Of a stretch of 64,000 bases of DNA, positions 18,500 to 28,821 are shown piece after piece. The position numbers and the translations under genes are program-made. The DNA comes from Caballeronia sp. BR00000012568055 (GTDB taxonomy: Bacteria > Pseudomonadota > Gammaproteobacteria > Burkholderiales > Burkholderiaceae). The DNA lies in NCBI RefSeq assembly GCF_029439455.1, contig NZ_JAQFVG010000324.1, forward strand, positions 75,852 to 139,851. The letters are read 5' to 3'. A model generated the notes under the pieces. The model worked only from the letters and a program-made list of their open reading frames with translations, was not told where the DNA came from and searched no databases. Position 1 is the stretch's first letter; each line of letters opens with the position of its first letter.

Positions 18500-19918
18500 G
18501 TGTCTGAAGCCTCTCGAAAACTCGTCCATCGCCGCCGCGCCGCGCCGGCCAAAACCGTCACGCCCGACCCGAATTTCGTTGCGCCGGAACTCGAAATCGA
18601 ATCGCTCGATATGGAAGCGCGCGGCGTCGGCCGCACTGTCAACGAAGACGGCGAGCCGGGCAAGGTGATCTTCGTCGAAGGCGCGTTGCCGGGCGAGCGC
18701 GTGAGCTATTCCAGCTATCGCAAGAAGCCAAGTTTCGAGCAGGCGCAGGTCGTCAAGGTGCTGCGCGAGGCCGTAATCCGCGCGAAACCGAAGTGCCAGT
18801 TTTTCGGCATCTGCGGCGGCTGTTCGATGCAGCATCTCGACGTGCGCGCGCAAATCGCCGTCAAGCAGCGCGTGCTCGAAGACAATCTCCAGCATTTGTC
18901 CAAGCTGCGTGCCGAAACCATGTTCCGTCCGATTCACGGTCCGTCGTGGGGATATCGCTATCGCGCGCGGCTGACGGTGCGGCACGTGGAAAAGAAGGGC
19001 GGCGTGCTGGTCGGCTTCCACGAGCGCAAAAGCAGTTACGTCGCGGATATGACCAGTTGCGAAGTGCTCCCGCCGCACGTTTCCGCGATGCTCGTTCCGC
19101 TGCGCGAACTGGTCGCGGGTCTGTCGATTCGCGATCGCATGCCGCAGATCGAACTCGCGGTGGGAACGGATGTAACGGCGCTGGTGCTGCGCATTCTCGA
19201 GCCGCTGACCGAAGCCGACGAGGCGCTGATCCGCAGCTTCGCCGATCAGCACAAGGTGCAGTTCTGGCTTCAGCCGAAAGGTCCGGACACGGTGTACCAG
19301 TTCTATCCGCTCGATCAGGAACTGGCGTACACGCTGCCGGAATTCGATATCCGCATGCCGTTCAAGCCGACGGATTTCACGCAGGTGAATCACGCGATCA
19401 ACCGCGTGCTGGTGGCTCGCGCGTTGTCGCTGCTCGCGCCGGAATCGAATGATCGCGTGCTGGATTTGTTCTGCGGTATAGGCAATTTCACGCTGCCGCT
19501 GGCGCGCTTGTCGCGTGAGGTCGTGGGGATCGAAGGCAGCGAGGCGTTGACGACGCGTGCGCTCGAAAATGCGCAGAAGAACGGTGTCGATGGACACACG
19601 TCGTTCGCATGCCGAAATCTGTTCGAAGTCACCGCCGACGATATGCGCGCACTCGGCGCGTTCGATAAATTTTTGATCGATCCGCCGCGCGAAGGGGCGC
19701 TGGCCGTATCGAAGGCGCTCGCGGATCTCGCGCAAGCCGGCGACGAAGCGATGCTGCCGAAGCGTATCGTTTACGTATCGTGCAATCCGGCTACGCTCGC
19801 GCGCGATGCGGGACTGCTGGTGCATGAGGCGGGGTATCGGATGAAGGGGGCAGGTGTAGTGAACATGTTCCCGCATACATCGCACGTCGAATCGATTGCC
19901 TTGTTCGAGCGCGATTGA
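18500..19918 (+). CDS. rlmD: 23S rRNA (uracil-1939-C5)-methyltransferase RlmD
   Basis: A 472-residue SAM-dependent enzyme that makes m5U1939 in 23S rRNA. A TRAM domain (about 22-80, [15 protein letters not shown]) is followed by the iron-sulfur cysteines in [17 protein letters not shown] plus a later SCEVL. The methylase core has [16 protein letters not shown] (motif I) and the catalytic-cysteine motif [14 protein letters not shown] place the start at GTG 18500 ([11 protein letters not shown]) because that matches the family and AGGA lies just upstream. An ATG at 18434 in the same frame would add 22 residues. It ends at a strong terminator shared with the convergent gene. Confidence 0.94.
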   Translation: MSEASRKLVHRRRAAPAKTVTPDPNFVAPELEIESLDMEARGVGRTVNEDGEPGKVIFVEGALPGERVSYSSYRKKPSFEQAQVVKVLREAVIRAKPKCQFFGICGGCSMQHLDVRAQIAVKQRVLEDNLQHLSKLRAETMFRPIHGPSWGYRYRARLTVRHVEKKGGVLVGFHERKSSYVADMTSCEVLPPHVSAMLVPLRELVAGLSIRDRMPQIELAVGTDVTALVLRILEPLTEADEALIRSFADQHKVQFWLQPKGPDTVYQFYPLDQELAYTLPEFDIRMPFKPTDFTQVNHAINRVLVARALSLLAPESNDRVLDLFCGIGNFTLPLARLSREVVGIEGSEALTTRALENAQKNGVDGHTSFACRNLFEVTADDMRALGAFDKFLIDPPREGALAVSKALADLAQAGDEAMLPKRIVYVSCNPATLARDAGLLVHEAGYRMKGAGVVNMFPHTSHVESIALFERD

Positions 19919-19932
19919 GCTTCAGCAAGGCG

Positions 19933-19966
19933 AAAAAAAACCGGCCGATAAAGGCCGGTTTTTTTA
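19933..19966. terminator. Bidirectional terminator between rlmD and the BI-1 gene
   Basis: Stem ccggcc/ggccgg with a 6-nt loop, flanked by A8 and T7, so it works on both strands. It lies between the convergent stops of rlmD (19918) and the BAX-inhibitor-1 gene (19988). Confidence 0.93.
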
Positions 19967-19987
19967 TTGCTGCGAGCGAAACCCGGA

Positions 19988-20686
19988 TCAGTTGCGGTTG
20001 CCGCCGAAAATGCCGAGCAGTGCCAGCAAATTCGTGAACACGTTATACAGATCGAGGTAGATCGCCAGCGTCGCGCTGATGTAGTTCGTCTCGCCGCCGT
20101 TCACCACGCGCTGCACGTCGAACAACATATACGCCGAGAAGATCACGATGGCGAGCACCGAGATGGTCAGCATCAGTGCGGGCAGTTGCAGGAAGATGTT
20201 CGCGAACGCCGCCAGCAGAATGACGATCACGCCCATGAACAGAAACTTGCCGAGGCCCGAGAAGTCACGCTTGCTAACCGTGGCGATGGTCGCCATGACC
20301 GCGAAGATCACGCCCGTGCCGCCGAACGCCATCATGATGAGCTGCGGTCCGTTCGAAAAGCCCAGGATGAAGCTCAGCAGACGCGAGAGCATTAGGCCCA
20401 TGAAGAACGTGAAGCCGAGCAGGACCAGCACGCCGACGCTGCTGTTCTTGGTCTTTTCGATCGCGAACATAAAACCGAACGCAATCGCCAGGAAGGCGAT
20501 GAAACTCATCGTCGGGCTGGTCGCCGCGAACAGCGAGAAGCCGGTTGCCACGCCGACCCACGCGCCGAGCACCGTCGGCACCATCGAGAGCGCGAGCAGC
20601 CAATAGGTGTTGCGCAGCACGCGGTTGCGCGTTTCCACCGAGGTGACGCTGCCGTTGCGGCCAAAGCTGTAGGGTGATTCGTTCAT
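19988..20686 (-). CDS. BAX inhibitor-1 family membrane protein (YccA-like)
   Basis: A 232-residue inner-membrane protein with seven hydrophobic segments, beginning around residue 22 (TYWLLALSMVPTVLGAWVG). It ends in the BI-1 signature region with ISATLAIYLDLYNVFTNLLALLG. Bacterial BI-1 relatives include YccA, which modulates the FtsH-HflKC protease; hflK and hflC occur 12 kb away here, which fits but proves nothing. The start MNESPYSFGRNG has a good RBS (AAGGAGAAACC). The frame is open 18 codons upstream, without support. Confidence 0.92.
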   Translation of the reverse strand: MNESPYSFGRNGSVTSVETRNRVLRNTYWLLALSMVPTVLGAWVGVATGFSLFAATSPTMSFIAFLAIAFGFMFAIEKTKNSSVGVLVLLGFTFFMGLMLSRLLSFILGFSNGPQLIMMAFGGTGVIFAVMATIATVSKRDFSGLGKFLFMGVIVILLAAFANIFLQLPALMLTISVLAIVIFSAYMLFDVQRVVNGGETNYISATLAIYLDLYNVFTNLLALLGIFGGNRN

Positions 20687-20910
20687 GGTTTCTCCTTGCT
20701 CCAATTGTCTGTCGGTTCTGAAGCGACATCCGTCATACACGAATGATAAGGTGCGCGACTTAAGCCATTATTAGGGCGCATCCGGCGGCTTGCGTGATAA
20801 AGCGTTGCAAAGTCGCCTTTCGCACCAATATGGCCCCCGCGCACGCCGAATTCAATGGTTCTGGAAGCTTTTTCCGAGACTAACTGAACTCAGCCTGTTG
20901 ATGCTTTGAT

Positions 20911-20928
20911 CCTTACGGTGCCGTAAGG
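20911..20928. promoter_or_regulatory. Operator-like inverted repeat upstream of ndk
   Basis: Perfect 8-bp arms ccttacgg and ccgtaagg separated by two bases. It is centred about 40 bases upstream of the ndk -10 element, a position suited to an activator, or to a repressor if the true promoter is further up. The binding protein is unknown. Confidence 0.5.
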
Positions 20929-20955
20929 TTTCAATCGCAATCATACCTTGCTTCG

Positions 20956-20964
20956 TGCTACAAT
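20956..20964 (+). promoter_or_regulatory. Extended -10 promoter of ndk
   Basis: TGC-TACAAT is an excellent extended -10 element, 47 bases before the ndk ATG. The -35 is weak, which an extended -10 can tolerate. Confidence 0.65.
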
Positions 20965-21011
20965 TGTCGATTCGTTTTAATCCGTAACTTATTCATTTTT
21001 TGGAGTTTTTC

Positions 21012-21437
21012 ATGGCGATCGAGCGCACCCTGTCGATTATCAAGCCGGACGCAGTGGCAAAGAACGTTATCGGCCAGATCTACAGCCGTTTCGAAGGCGC
21101 AGGCCTTAAGATCATCGCTTCGCGCATGGTCCATCTGTCGCGCGCCGACGCTGAGAAGTTCTACGCTGTTCACGCAGCACGTCCGTTCTTCAAGGACCTC
21201 GTCGAATTCATGATCTCCGGCCCGGTGCAGATTCAAGTGCTGGAAGGCGAAAACGCCATTCTGAAGAACCGCGACCTGATGGGCGCAACGGACCCGAAGA
21301 AGGCCGACAAGGGCACCATCCGCGCCGACTTCGCTGACAGCATCGACGCGAACGCTGTGCACGGCTCGGACGCTCCGGAAACGGCAGCGCAAGAAGTTGC
21401 GTTCTTCTTCCCGCAAGTGAACGTGTACTCGCGTTAA
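21012..21437 (+). CDS. ndk: Nucleoside diphosphate kinase
   Basis: A 141-residue enzyme that balances NTP and dNTP pools by transferring the gamma phosphate through a histidine. The opening [17 protein letters not shown] and the active-site block with the catalytic histidine, [12 protein letters not shown] (His about 117), are diagnostic. The length matches other proteobacterial Ndk. I use the ATG giving MAIERT; an ATG four codons earlier has no family support. A GGAG lies 7 bases upstream. ndk followed by rlmN is a common proteobacterial order. Confidence 0.98.
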   Translation: MAIERTLSIIKPDAVAKNVIGQIYSRFEGAGLKIIASRMVHLSRADAEKFYAVHAARPFFKDLVEFMISGPVQIQVLEGENAILKNRDLMGATDPKKADKGTIRADFADSIDANAVHGSDAPETAAQEVAFFFPQVNVYSR

Positions 21438-21596
21438 ACCTTGAATGTTCGTCGCTGTGACGGGCGTCCGTCACGGCATCGCGCCTCAAGAGCAAGAATA
21501 GCGGTTCAAAAATAAGCAGGAATTGGCGCGAACGGTCCCGGAATGTGTTTCGAACACCCGTCCGGGCTTCGCAATTTTGAAATGGCAGAACTCGAC

Positions 21597-22739
21597 ATGA
21601 CGAGCAGCACCACCGTCAATCTTCTCGATCTCGACGCCGCCGGGCTCACCGCGTATTGTGGCAGCCTGGGCGAAAAGCCGTTTCGCGCCAAGCAGTTGCA
21701 GCGCTGGATCCACCAGTATGGCGCGGAAGACTTCGACGGCATGACGGATCTCGCGAAATCGCTGCGCGAAAAACTCAAGGGCCGCGCCAATATGGCGATG
21801 CCCGATATCGTCCGCGATCACGTTTCCACCGACGGCACGCGCAAGTGGCTGATCGATGTGGGCAACGGCAATGCGGTCGAAACCGTGTATATCCCCGAAG
21901 AAACGCGTGGCACGCTGTGCGTGTCGTCGCAGGCGGGATGTGCGGTGAACTGCCGGTTCTGTTCGACTGGCAAGCAAGGCTTCTCACGGAATCTCACGAC
22001 CGGTGAAATCATCGGTCAGTTGCGCATGGCGGAATTCGCCTTGCGTCGGTCGCTCGGGCGCGAGGTTGGTGGGCCGGGCAAGGGCGAGCGCGTTGTTACG
22101 AACGTCGTGATGATGGGCATGGGCGAACCGCTGCTGAATTACGACGCGGTCGTTCCCGCCATGCGCCTGATGCTCGACGATAACGCCTACGGCCTGTCGC
22201 GCCGCCGCGTGACGCTGTCCACCTCCGGCGTCGTGCCGATGATGGACCGGCTCGGCGCAGAATTGCCGGTGGCGCTGGCCGTCTCGCTGCACGCTCCGAA
22301 CGATCCGCTGCGCGACATGCTCGTGCCGCTGAACAAGAAGTATCCGTTGCGCGAACTGATGGCGGCCTGCCAGCGCTATCTGAAGGTAGCGCCGCGTGAC
22401 TTCATCACGTTCGAATACTGCATGCTCGACGGCGTCAACGACACCGAGCAGCACGCACGCGAACTGCTCGCGGTCACGCGCGATGTGCCGTGCAAGTTCA
22501 ACCTCATCCCGTTCAATCCGTTCCCGGAATCCGGCCTGACGCGCTCGAAGAACGAGCAGATCAAGCGTTTCGCGCAGGTGTTGATGGATGCGGGCATCGT
22601 CACGACCGTGCGCAAAACGCGCGGCGACGATATCGACGCCGCCTGCGGCCAGTTGGCGGGTGAAGTGAAGGATCGCACGAAGCTTGCCGAGCGCATGGGC
22701 CGTGCGGCGGGCAAGGTGATCGAGGTGCGTCCTGTCTGA
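21597..22739 (+). CDS. rlmN: Dual-specificity 23S rRNA/tRNA adenine-C2 methyltransferase RlmN
   Basis: A 380-residue radical-SAM enzyme that makes m2A2503 in 23S rRNA and m2A37 in some tRNAs. The radical-SAM cluster motif is CAVNCRFC (CxxxCxxC). [12 protein letters not shown] and the second catalytic cysteine near the C-terminus ([13 protein letters not shown]) are present. I chose the start [14 protein letters not shown]; an ATG five codons upstream (21582) and another 18 codons upstream (21543) are in frame. Neither has a strong ribosome binding site, so the start is open by 5 residues. Confidence 0.95.
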   Translation: MTSSTTVNLLDLDAAGLTAYCGSLGEKPFRAKQLQRWIHQYGAEDFDGMTDLAKSLREKLKGRANMAMPDIVRDHVSTDGTRKWLIDVGNGNAVETVYIPEETRGTLCVSSQAGCAVNCRFCSTGKQGFSRNLTTGEIIGQLRMAEFALRRSLGREVGGPGKGERVVTNVVMMGMGEPLLNYDAVVPAMRLMLDDNAYGLSRRRVTLSTSGVVPMMDRLGAELPVALAVSLHAPNDPLRDMLVPLNKKYPLRELMAACQRYLKVAPRDFITFEYCMLDGVNDTEQHARELLAVTRDVPCKFNLIPFNPFPESGLTRSKNEQIKRFAQVLMDAGIVTTVRKTRGDDIDAACGQLAGEVKDRTKLAERMGRAAGKVIEVRPV

Positions 22740-22935
22740 CGCAGTATCGAATCATTACCCGAGTAATAGAAAAAATTAGACAAAAAGCGCAGAAAGCGCG
22801 GTGTTCCGGCACGTAAAGCCGAACATTTTGTTATAAAGCGGTCTGCGGCCGCGCCAGAGTTGTATCGTTCACGTGGTTTTGTGCAACTCACGGCGCACTG
22901 GCGCTATATATAAGAATCGATGCGAGGAAATTGGG

Positions 22936-24054
22936 ATGAGTGAGCCGCAGCACCCGGCGCCTTTCGGCAGTCATACCGGCGAAAATGCCGGCGAAAAGTC
23001 GGGCAGTCCGCGCGATGCCCGGACGGCTGGCGGAGCGGCTGCATCGAACGAGACGCAGGCGGGGCCTCTGGACTCCATTCCTGCTGTCGGCGCGCGTCTC
23101 GCGCAGCTTCGGCAAGCCAAGGCATGGTCGATCGACGACGTTTCGGCGCGCCTCAAGGTCTCGCCGCAAAAGCTGCTTGCGCTCGAATCGGGCGATATCA
23201 GCCAGTTGCCGGACCGCACGTTTGCCGCGGGCATCGTGCGCAGTTACGCGAAGATTCTCGGCGCCGATCCCGCGCCATTCACGGCGGCGTTTCGGCGTGA
23301 TGGCGCATCGATCGAGCACAATCTGAAAGTGCCGGCGTCGGCGGCGGTGGGTTTGCCGCGTACGCGCGTGTCGGTGCCGCTTGGCAGTTCGCAAGGCCGC
23401 AAGCGTTCGTGGATGTGGGGCATCGGCGCGGTGATCGTGGGGATGATCGCGGTCGTGATGTGGCACACCGGTGGCGACTCGTCCACGTGGCTCGCGCGTC
23501 TGCGCGCCAGCACGGGCGCGGCGACTACGGCCTCGTCGAGTACGAGCGATACGGTCGCCGCATCCGGCGTGCAGACGCCTGACGAAGCCGCAGCCGCGAA
23601 TACGGGCGAAGCTGCATCGTTGCCGGAAGTGGCGGCGTCGCCGAACGAACAGCCTATGCCGCGTCCGCTGGGCACGAATGCGCTGCCGGCGTCGTCGTCG
23701 GTCGTGCAAGCGCCGGCAAGTGCGCCTGCGGCGGCTGCAAAGCCGGCTTCGGCAGCGGCGGCAGCGGCGGCAGTATCGGCGTCAGAACCTGCGGTCGCGG
23801 GCACGGGCAGCAATGCAATCGAATTGAAGGTGAAGGAGGATAGCTGGTTCAGCGTGCGTGGCAAGGACAACAAGGAAGTGTTCTCCGGCCTCGTGCATGC
23901 GGGCAGCACGCAGCGTGTCGAAGGCACGGCGCCGTTCAAGGTGACCGTCGGCAATGTGAAGGGCGTCGAGTCGCTGTCGGTGGATGACGAACCGGTCGAT
24001 GCCAAGCGTTATTCCTCCGCACGCGGTAACGTGGCGCGTCTCACTCTGCCTTAA
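22936..24054 (+). CDS. rodZ: RodZ-like cell-shape protein
   Basis: A 372-residue bitopic membrane protein. A Xre-type helix-turn-helix domain occupies about 50-115 (GARLAQLRQAKAWSIDDVS), one membrane helix lies at 159-176 (WMWGIGAVIVGMIAVVMW), then comes a long Ala/Ser-rich periplasmic linker and a C-terminal DUF4115 domain from about 295 (NAIELKVKEDSWFSVRG). RodZ links MreB filaments to the elongasome. Place between rlmN and ispG is the standard one; a pilF/pilW gene that often sits there is absent. The N-terminal 45 residues are low in complexity. Confidence 0.9.
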   Translation: MSEPQHPAPFGSHTGENAGEKSGSPRDARTAGGAAASNETQAGPLDSIPAVGARLAQLRQAKAWSIDDVSARLKVSPQKLLALESGDISQLPDRTFAAGIVRSYAKILGADPAPFTAAFRRDGASIEHNLKVPASAAVGLPRTRVSVPLGSSQGRKRSWMWGIGAVIVGMIAVVMWHTGGDSSTWLARLRASTGAATTASSSTSDTVAASGVQTPDEAAAANTGEAASLPEVAASPNEQPMPRPLGTNALPASSSVVQAPASAPAAAAKPASAAAAAAAVSASEPAVAGTGSNAIELKVKEDSWFSVRGKDNKEVFSGLVHAGSTQRVEGTAPFKVTVGNVKGVESLSVDDEPVDAKRYSSARGNVARLTLP

Positions 24055-24178
24055 AGCAGCGGAATTCCGCGCGCTGAAAATTCAGGGGCATCACGGCAGC
24101 CATGTCGTGATGCCCGTTTGAGGTTCCACATTTGCAACCGCGCCGTCAGTGGCGTACACGTTGCCAAAGGGTTTTTCG

Positions 24179-25489
24179 ATGCAATCCGAAGCTCAATCCC
24201 TGATCAGCAGCAAGATTTGCTCGACCGAGCCGGTCTTCGGCGGTCCGTTGCCGCGCCGCGTGTCGCATGCGGTCGACGTGCGCTGGGGCGGCCAGCTCGT
24301 GACCATCGGTGGCGATTCGCCGGTGCGCGTCCAGTCGATGACCAACACCGACACGGCAGACGCCATCGGCACTGCGATTCAAATCAAGGAACTCGCGCAG
24401 GCCGGTTCGGAGCTGGTGCGTATCACGGTGAACACGCCGGAAGCGGCGGCGGAAGTGCCGCATATTCGCGATCAACTCGATCGCCTGGGCGTCTCGGTGC
24501 CGCTGGTCGGCGACTTCCACTACAACGGCCATTTGCTGTTGCGTGACTATCCGGCGTGCGCGGAAGCGCTGTCGAAGTATCGGATCAATCCGGGCAACGT
24601 TGGTCAGGGCGCAAAGCGCGACACGCAGTTCGCGCAGATGATCGAAGCCGCCATCAAGTACGACAAGCCGGTGCGGATCGGCGTGAACTGGGGCAGTCTC
24701 GATCAGGATCTGCTCGCGCGCATGATGGACGAAAACGCCGCGCGTTCGACGCCGTGGGAACTGCAAAGCGTGATGTACGAAGCGCTGATTCAATCGGCGA
24801 TCGGCTCGGCGGAACGCGCGGTGGATATTGGCCTCGGGCGCGACAAGATCATTCTGTCGTGCAAGGTCAGCGGCGTGCAGGATCTGATTGCGGTGTATCG
24901 CGAGTTGGCCAGGCGCTGCAGCTTCGCGCTGCATCTTGGGTTGACCGAAGCGGGCATGGGATCGAAGGGTATCGTTGCATCGACGGCGGCGTTGTCGGTG
25001 CTGTTGCAGGAAGGCATCGGCGACACGATCCGTATTTCGCTGACGCCGGAACCGGGCGGCGCACGCACGGGCGAAGTGGTCGTCGGTCAGGAAATTCTGC
25101 AGACCATGGGCCTGCGTTCCTTCACGCCGATGGTCATCGCGTGTCCGGGCTGCGGACGCACGACCAGCACGCTGTTCCAGGAACTCGCATCGCAAATTCA
25201 GAACTATTTGCGCACTTCGATGCCTGACTGGCGCGAGAAATACGCCGGCGTCGAAAAGATGAACGTCGCCGTCATGGGCTGCATCGTCAACGGACCGGGC
25301 GAGTCGAAGCACGCGAATATCGGCATCAGCTTGCCGGGTTCAGGCGAGAATCCCGCAGCGCCGGTGTTTATTGACGGCGTGAAGGTGAAGACGCTGCGCG
25401 GCGAGAATATCGCGGTCGAGTTCCAGCAGATCGTGTCCGATTACGTCGAAAGGACGTATGGAAAGCGCGAAGAAACATCCGCTGCATAA
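24179..25489 (+). CDS. ispG: 4-hydroxy-3-methylbut-2-enyl diphosphate synthase (flavodoxin)
   Basis: A 436-residue iron-sulfur enzyme, the penultimate step of the MEP isoprenoid pathway. [13 protein letters not shown] and RINPGNVG are in the TIM barrel, and the [4Fe-4S] cysteines lie in [13 protein letters not shown] and [11 protein letters not shown]. It is longer than E. coli IspG (372) because of the insert common in betaproteobacteria (about 265-330). The start [10 protein letters not shown] is chosen over an upstream in-frame ATG (24149) that adds ten atypical residues. It precedes hisS by 12 bases, as in many relatives. Confidence 0.96.
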   Translation: MQSEAQSLISSKICSTEPVFGGPLPRRVSHAVDVRWGGQLVTIGGDSPVRVQSMTNTDTADAIGTAIQIKELAQAGSELVRITVNTPEAAAEVPHIRDQLDRLGVSVPLVGDFHYNGHLLLRDYPACAEALSKYRINPGNVGQGAKRDTQFAQMIEAAIKYDKPVRIGVNWGSLDQDLLARMMDENAARSTPWELQSVMYEALIQSAIGSAERAVDIGLGRDKIILSCKVSGVQDLIAVYRELARRCSFALHLGLTEAGMGSKGIVASTAALSVLLQEGIGDTIRISLTPEPGGARTGEVVVGQEILQTMGLRSFTPMVIACPGCGRTTSTLFQELASQIQNYLRTSMPDWREKYAGVEKMNVAVMGCIVNGPGESKHANIGISLPGSGENPAAPVFIDGVKVKTLRGENIAVEFQQIVSDYVERTYGKREETSAA

Positions 25490-25501
25490 ATTCAAAGACA
25501 G

Positions 25502-26851
25502 ATGACTGAACAGAAGAAACGGCTCGAAAAACTGAGTGGCGTGAAGGGCATGAACGACATCCTCCCGCAGGATGCCGCGTTGTGGGACTTCTTCGAATCC
25601 ACCGTCAAGTCGATGCTGCGCGCATACGGCTATCAGAACATCCGCACGCCGATCGTCGAGCATACGCAGTTGTTCACGCGCGGGATCGGTGAAGTGACTG
25701 ATATCGTCGAAAAGGAAATGTACAGCTTCACCGATGCGCTCAACGGCGAGCATCTGACCATGCGCCCGGAGAACACGGCGGCGGTGGTGCGCGCGACCAT
25801 CGAGCACAATCTGCTGTACGACGGCCCGAAGCGCCTGTGGTACGTCGGCCCGATGTTCCGTCACGAGCGTCCGCAGCGTGGGCGGTATCGTCAGTTCCAT
25901 CAGGTCGGCGTGGAAGCGCTCGGCTTCGCGGGTCCGGATACCGACGCCGAAATCATCATGATGTGTCAGCGTCTGTGGGACGACCTCGGTTTGACCGGCA
26001 TTCGCCTCGAACTGAATTCGCTCGGTCAGGCGGAAGAGCGCGCGGCGCATCGCAAGGAACTGATCGCGTATCTCGAAAAGCACGTCGATGTGCTCGATGA
26101 AGAAGCGAAGCGCCGTCTGTACACCAATCCGCTGCGCGTGCTCGACACCAAGAATCCGGCCATGCAGGAAGTCGCGCAAAACGCGCCGAAGCTGGTGGAT
26201 TTTCTGGGCGATGAATCGCGCAGGCACTTCGAAGGCGTGCAGCGTCTTTTGAAGGCCAACAACATTCCGTTCACCATCAATCCGCGTCTGGTTCGCGGTC
26301 TCGATTACTACAATCTGACCGTGTTCGAATGGGTGACCGACAAGCTCGGCGCGCAGGGCACGGTGGCTGGTGGCGGCCGTTATGATCCGCTGATCGAGCA
26401 ACTCGGCGGCAAGCCGACCGCCGCGTGCGGCTGGGCGATGGGTGTCGAACGTATTCTCGAACTGCTGAAGGAAGAGCAGCTCGTGCCGGAAGCCGAAGGC
26501 ACGGACGTGTATGTCGTGCATCAGGGCGAAGCGGCGGCTGAGCAGGCATTTATCGTCGCAGAACGTCTGCGCGATACGGGCCTCGATGTCATTCTGCATT
26601 GCAGCCCGGACGGTGCATCGGCGAGTTTCAAATCGCAGATGAAGAAGGCCGATGCTAGCGGTGCCGCGTTCGCGGTCGTGCTCGGCGAGAACGAACTCGC
26701 GCAGGGCACCATCGGCGTGAAGTCGTTGCGTCGTACGGCAAATGAAACCGACGGCGGCCAGAAGAACGAACAAGTCAACGTTCCGGCGGAAGACTTGACC
26801 GAATATCTAATCAATGCGATGGTTGCATCCGCCGACGACGAGGATGCCTGA
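25502..26851 (+). CDS. hisS: Histidyl-tRNA synthetase
   Basis: A 449-residue class II synthetase that charges tRNA-His. Motif 1 is near 45-60 ([12 protein letters not shown]), motif 2 is [19 protein letters not shown], the histidine-specific loop is [14 protein letters not shown], and motif 3 is in [14 protein letters not shown]-terminal anticodon-binding domain follows ([16 protein letters not shown] onward). An acidic tail (SADDEDA) ends the protein. It lies 12 bases after ispG in the same transcription unit. Confidence 0.98.
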   Translation: MTEQKKRLEKLSGVKGMNDILPQDAALWDFFESTVKSMLRAYGYQNIRTPIVEHTQLFTRGIGEVTDIVEKEMYSFTDALNGEHLTMRPENTAAVVRATIEHNLLYDGPKRLWYVGPMFRHERPQRGRYRQFHQVGVEALGFAGPDTDAEIIMMCQRLWDDLGLTGIRLELNSLGQAEERAAHRKELIAYLEKHVDVLDEEAKRRLYTNPLRVLDTKNPAMQEVAQNAPKLVDFLGDESRRHFEGVQRLLKANNIPFTINPRLVRGLDYYNLTVFEWVTDKLGAQGTVAGGGRYDPLIEQLGGKPTAACGWAMGVERILELLKEEQLVPEAEGTDVYVVHQGEAAAEQAFIVAERLRDTGLDVILHCSPDGASASFKSQMKKADASGAAFAVVLGENELAQGTIGVKSLRRTANETDGGQKNEQVNVPAEDLTEYLINAMVASADDEDA

Positions 26852-26933
26852 TTTTCAGGCGTTTTCGCGTCATTCAACGCGGTCAAACACGCGGCATTCG
26901 AAGCAATGAGAAGCAGGAAGGAATAGCTGGACG

Positions 26934-27563
26934 ATGAGCTATCACGACGAACAAGAATCACTGGAAAGCGTCAAAGCCTGGTGGGCGAAATGGGGTAATG
27001 CAACGACATGGATCGTGCTTATCGTGCTCGTCATTGGCGCGGCGTATAACGGCTGGAATTTCTGGCAGCGCCGTCACGCGGCAGAAGCATCGGTGCTTTA
27101 TGAGCACTTGCAGGAAGCCGTCAATGGCAATGATCAGGCGCTGATCGGCCGTGTCGCCACCGACATGGAAGACAAGTTCAGCGGCACGGCCTACGCGCAG
27201 ATGACCGCGCTCACGGCGGCGAAGGCGTTTTACACGGCGGGCAATTCGGCCGGCGCGAAGACGCAATTGCAATGGGCCATCGATCACGCGAAAGATCCGG
27301 AGTACAAGCAGATCGCGAAGCTGCGGCTTGCACTCGTTCTGCTTGACGAAAAGAACTACGACGCGGGCCTGAAGCTGCTGGCCGATGAACCGCTCGATTC
27401 GTTCAAGGGCGTGATCGCGGATCGCCGTGGCGATCTGCTCGCAGCGCAAGGCAAGCGCGACGACGCGCGCGCCGCCTACAAGCTCGCGCTCGACACGATC
27501 CCGCAGAACGACACTTCCGCGCGCCAGCTGATCCAGTTCAAGCTCGATGCGCTTGGCGGCTGA
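26934..27563 (+). CDS. yfgM: YfgM-like tetratricopeptide membrane protein
   Basis: A 209-residue inner-membrane protein with one N-terminal helix (about 23-42, ATTWIVLIVLVIGAAYNGW) and a periplasmic TPR domain (DUF2133 type), recognisable in YEHLQEAVNGND and FKGVIADRRGDLLAAQGKRD. In E. coli YfgM works with PpiD at the SecYEG exit and helps periplasmic folding. The order hisS-yfgM-bamB-der is strongly conserved and supports the call. A purine-rich AGGAAGGA is upstream, about 11 bases from the ATG. Confidence 0.92.
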   Translation: MSYHDEQESLESVKAWWAKWGNATTWIVLIVLVIGAAYNGWNFWQRRHAAEASVLYEHLQEAVNGNDQALIGRVATDMEDKFSGTAYAQMTALTAAKAFYTAGNSAGAKTQLQWAIDHAKDPEYKQIAKLRLALVLLDEKNYDAGLKLLADEPLDSFKGVIADRRGDLLAAQGKRDDARAAYKLALDTIPQNDTSARQLIQFKLDALGG

Positions 27564-27675
27564 AGCGCTGCGCATCGAACATAAAACTCCGTAAGTCAGT
27601 CGCGACGTCGCTTTCGATCGAGCAGACGCGCGACCGCCGAACAACCGAATTCAATTTCTAATGCTGCGTCCACCG

Positions 27676-28821
27676 ATGACACTTCTGAAACGCTACGCCG
27701 TGCCGTTCGCCTGCGCGATGACCGCCTTGTTGGCCGCCTGCTCATCGACCAAGGATGAACGTCGCGTGCCGGTACCGCTCGTGGACTTCAAGCCGGTGCT
27801 GACCGTCAATCAGGCGTGGAAGGCAAGCGTCGGCAAAGCCGGCCGCTACCTGTTCTCGCCGGTCGCCGTCGGTGACTTCGTGTACGCGGCGGGCGCGAAC
27901 GGCTCGGTCGCCAAGATCGATTCGAAGACCGGTCAGGATGTCTGGCGCGTCAAGCTCAAGGACGATCTGTCGGCGGGCGTCGGCAGTGACGGTAATCTCA
28001 CGGCGGTCGGCGGTTTGAAGGGCCAGGTCGATGTGCTCGGTCCGGACGGCAAGCTGCTGTGGACCGCCACTGCACCCGGCGAAATCGTCTCGCCGCCGCT
28101 GGTCGGCAACGATCTGGTGATCGTGCGCACCATCGACGGCAAGGTGATCGCGTTCAATTCGCAGACCGGCGAGCAGAAGTGGATTTTCCAATTGCGCGCG
28201 GTGCCGTTGAATCTGCGTGTATCGGCGGGCATGACGTTCGCGGGCAATCAGGCGGTGCTGGCCGGCTTCCCGGGCGGCGGATTCGCGGCCATCAACCTGC
28301 AATCGGGCGATGCCTTCTGGCAAGCGCCGGTGTCGTATCCGAAGGGCGTGACGGAAGTCGAGCGTATCAATGACGTGACCGGCGCGCCGGGCCTCGTCGG
28401 CGCCCAGACTTGCGCGGTGACCTTCCAGGGCAAACTCGGCTGTTTCGATGCCAACAGCGGCAAGCCGGACTGGGAGCGTAACTATTCGAGCAACAGCGGT
28501 CTGGCGCAGGACGACACGATCGTCGCCACCGGCGATGACTGGTCGGTCGTCAACGCGTTCCGCGCCACCGACGGCACGCCGCTGTGGAAGAACGACAAGC
28601 TGAAGAACCGCGACGTCAGCGTGCCGTACATTCTGGGCCGCGCGGTCGTGGTCGGCGACTACAAAGGTTTCGTGCACTTCCTGTCGGCTGACAACGGCGA
28701 ACTGGTCGGCCGCATGCCGACGGACGGCAGCGCCATCACCGCCGCGCCGGTGCTGGCGGGCAATACGCTCGTCGTGCAAACGAAGGACGGCGATTTGTAC
28801 GGCTTCCGTCCGAACAACTGA
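27676..28821 (+). CDS. bamB: Outer membrane assembly factor BamB
   Basis: A 381-residue lipoprotein of the BAM complex that inserts beta-barrel proteins in the outer membrane. The signal peptide ends at the lipobox LLAAC (Cys22). The mature part is an eight-bladed PQQ-like propeller; repeats such as GSVAKIDSKTGQDVWRVKLK and GKVIAFNSQTGEQKWIFQL are visible. I chose ATG 27676 (MTLLKRYAVPF), which gives a normal signal peptide; ATG 27661 adds MLRPP. It follows yfgM and precedes der after an unusually long gap. bamD is also in this window (46.5 kb). Confidence 0.95.
   Translation: MTLLKRYAVPFACAMTALLAACSSTKDERRVPVPLVDFKPVLTVNQAWKASVGKAGRYLFSPVAVGDFVYAAGANGSVAKIDSKTGQDVWRVKLKDDLSAGVGSDGNLTAVGGLKGQVDVLGPDGKLLWTATAPGEIVSPPLVGNDLVIVRTIDGKVIAFNSQTGEQKWIFQLRAVPLNLRVSAGMTFAGNQAVLAGFPGGGFAAINLQSGDAFWQAPVSYPKGVTEVERINDVTGAPGLVGAQTCAVTFQGKLGCFDANSGKPDWERNYSSNSGLAQDDTIVATGDDWSVVNAFRATDGTPLWKNDKLKNRDVSVPYILGRAVVVGDYKGFVHFLSADNGELVGRMPTDGSAITAAPVLAGNTLVVQTKDGDLYGFRPNN

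Larger units (their letters stand above)
20687..21011. other. Divergent promoter region between BI-1 gene and ndk
   Basis: No gene is seen in these 325 bases. The region holds the promoters for both flanking genes, including the ndk -10 and the palindrome listed separately. It is noticeably more AT-rich than the coding sequence around it, which suits a promoter region. Confidence 0.65.
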
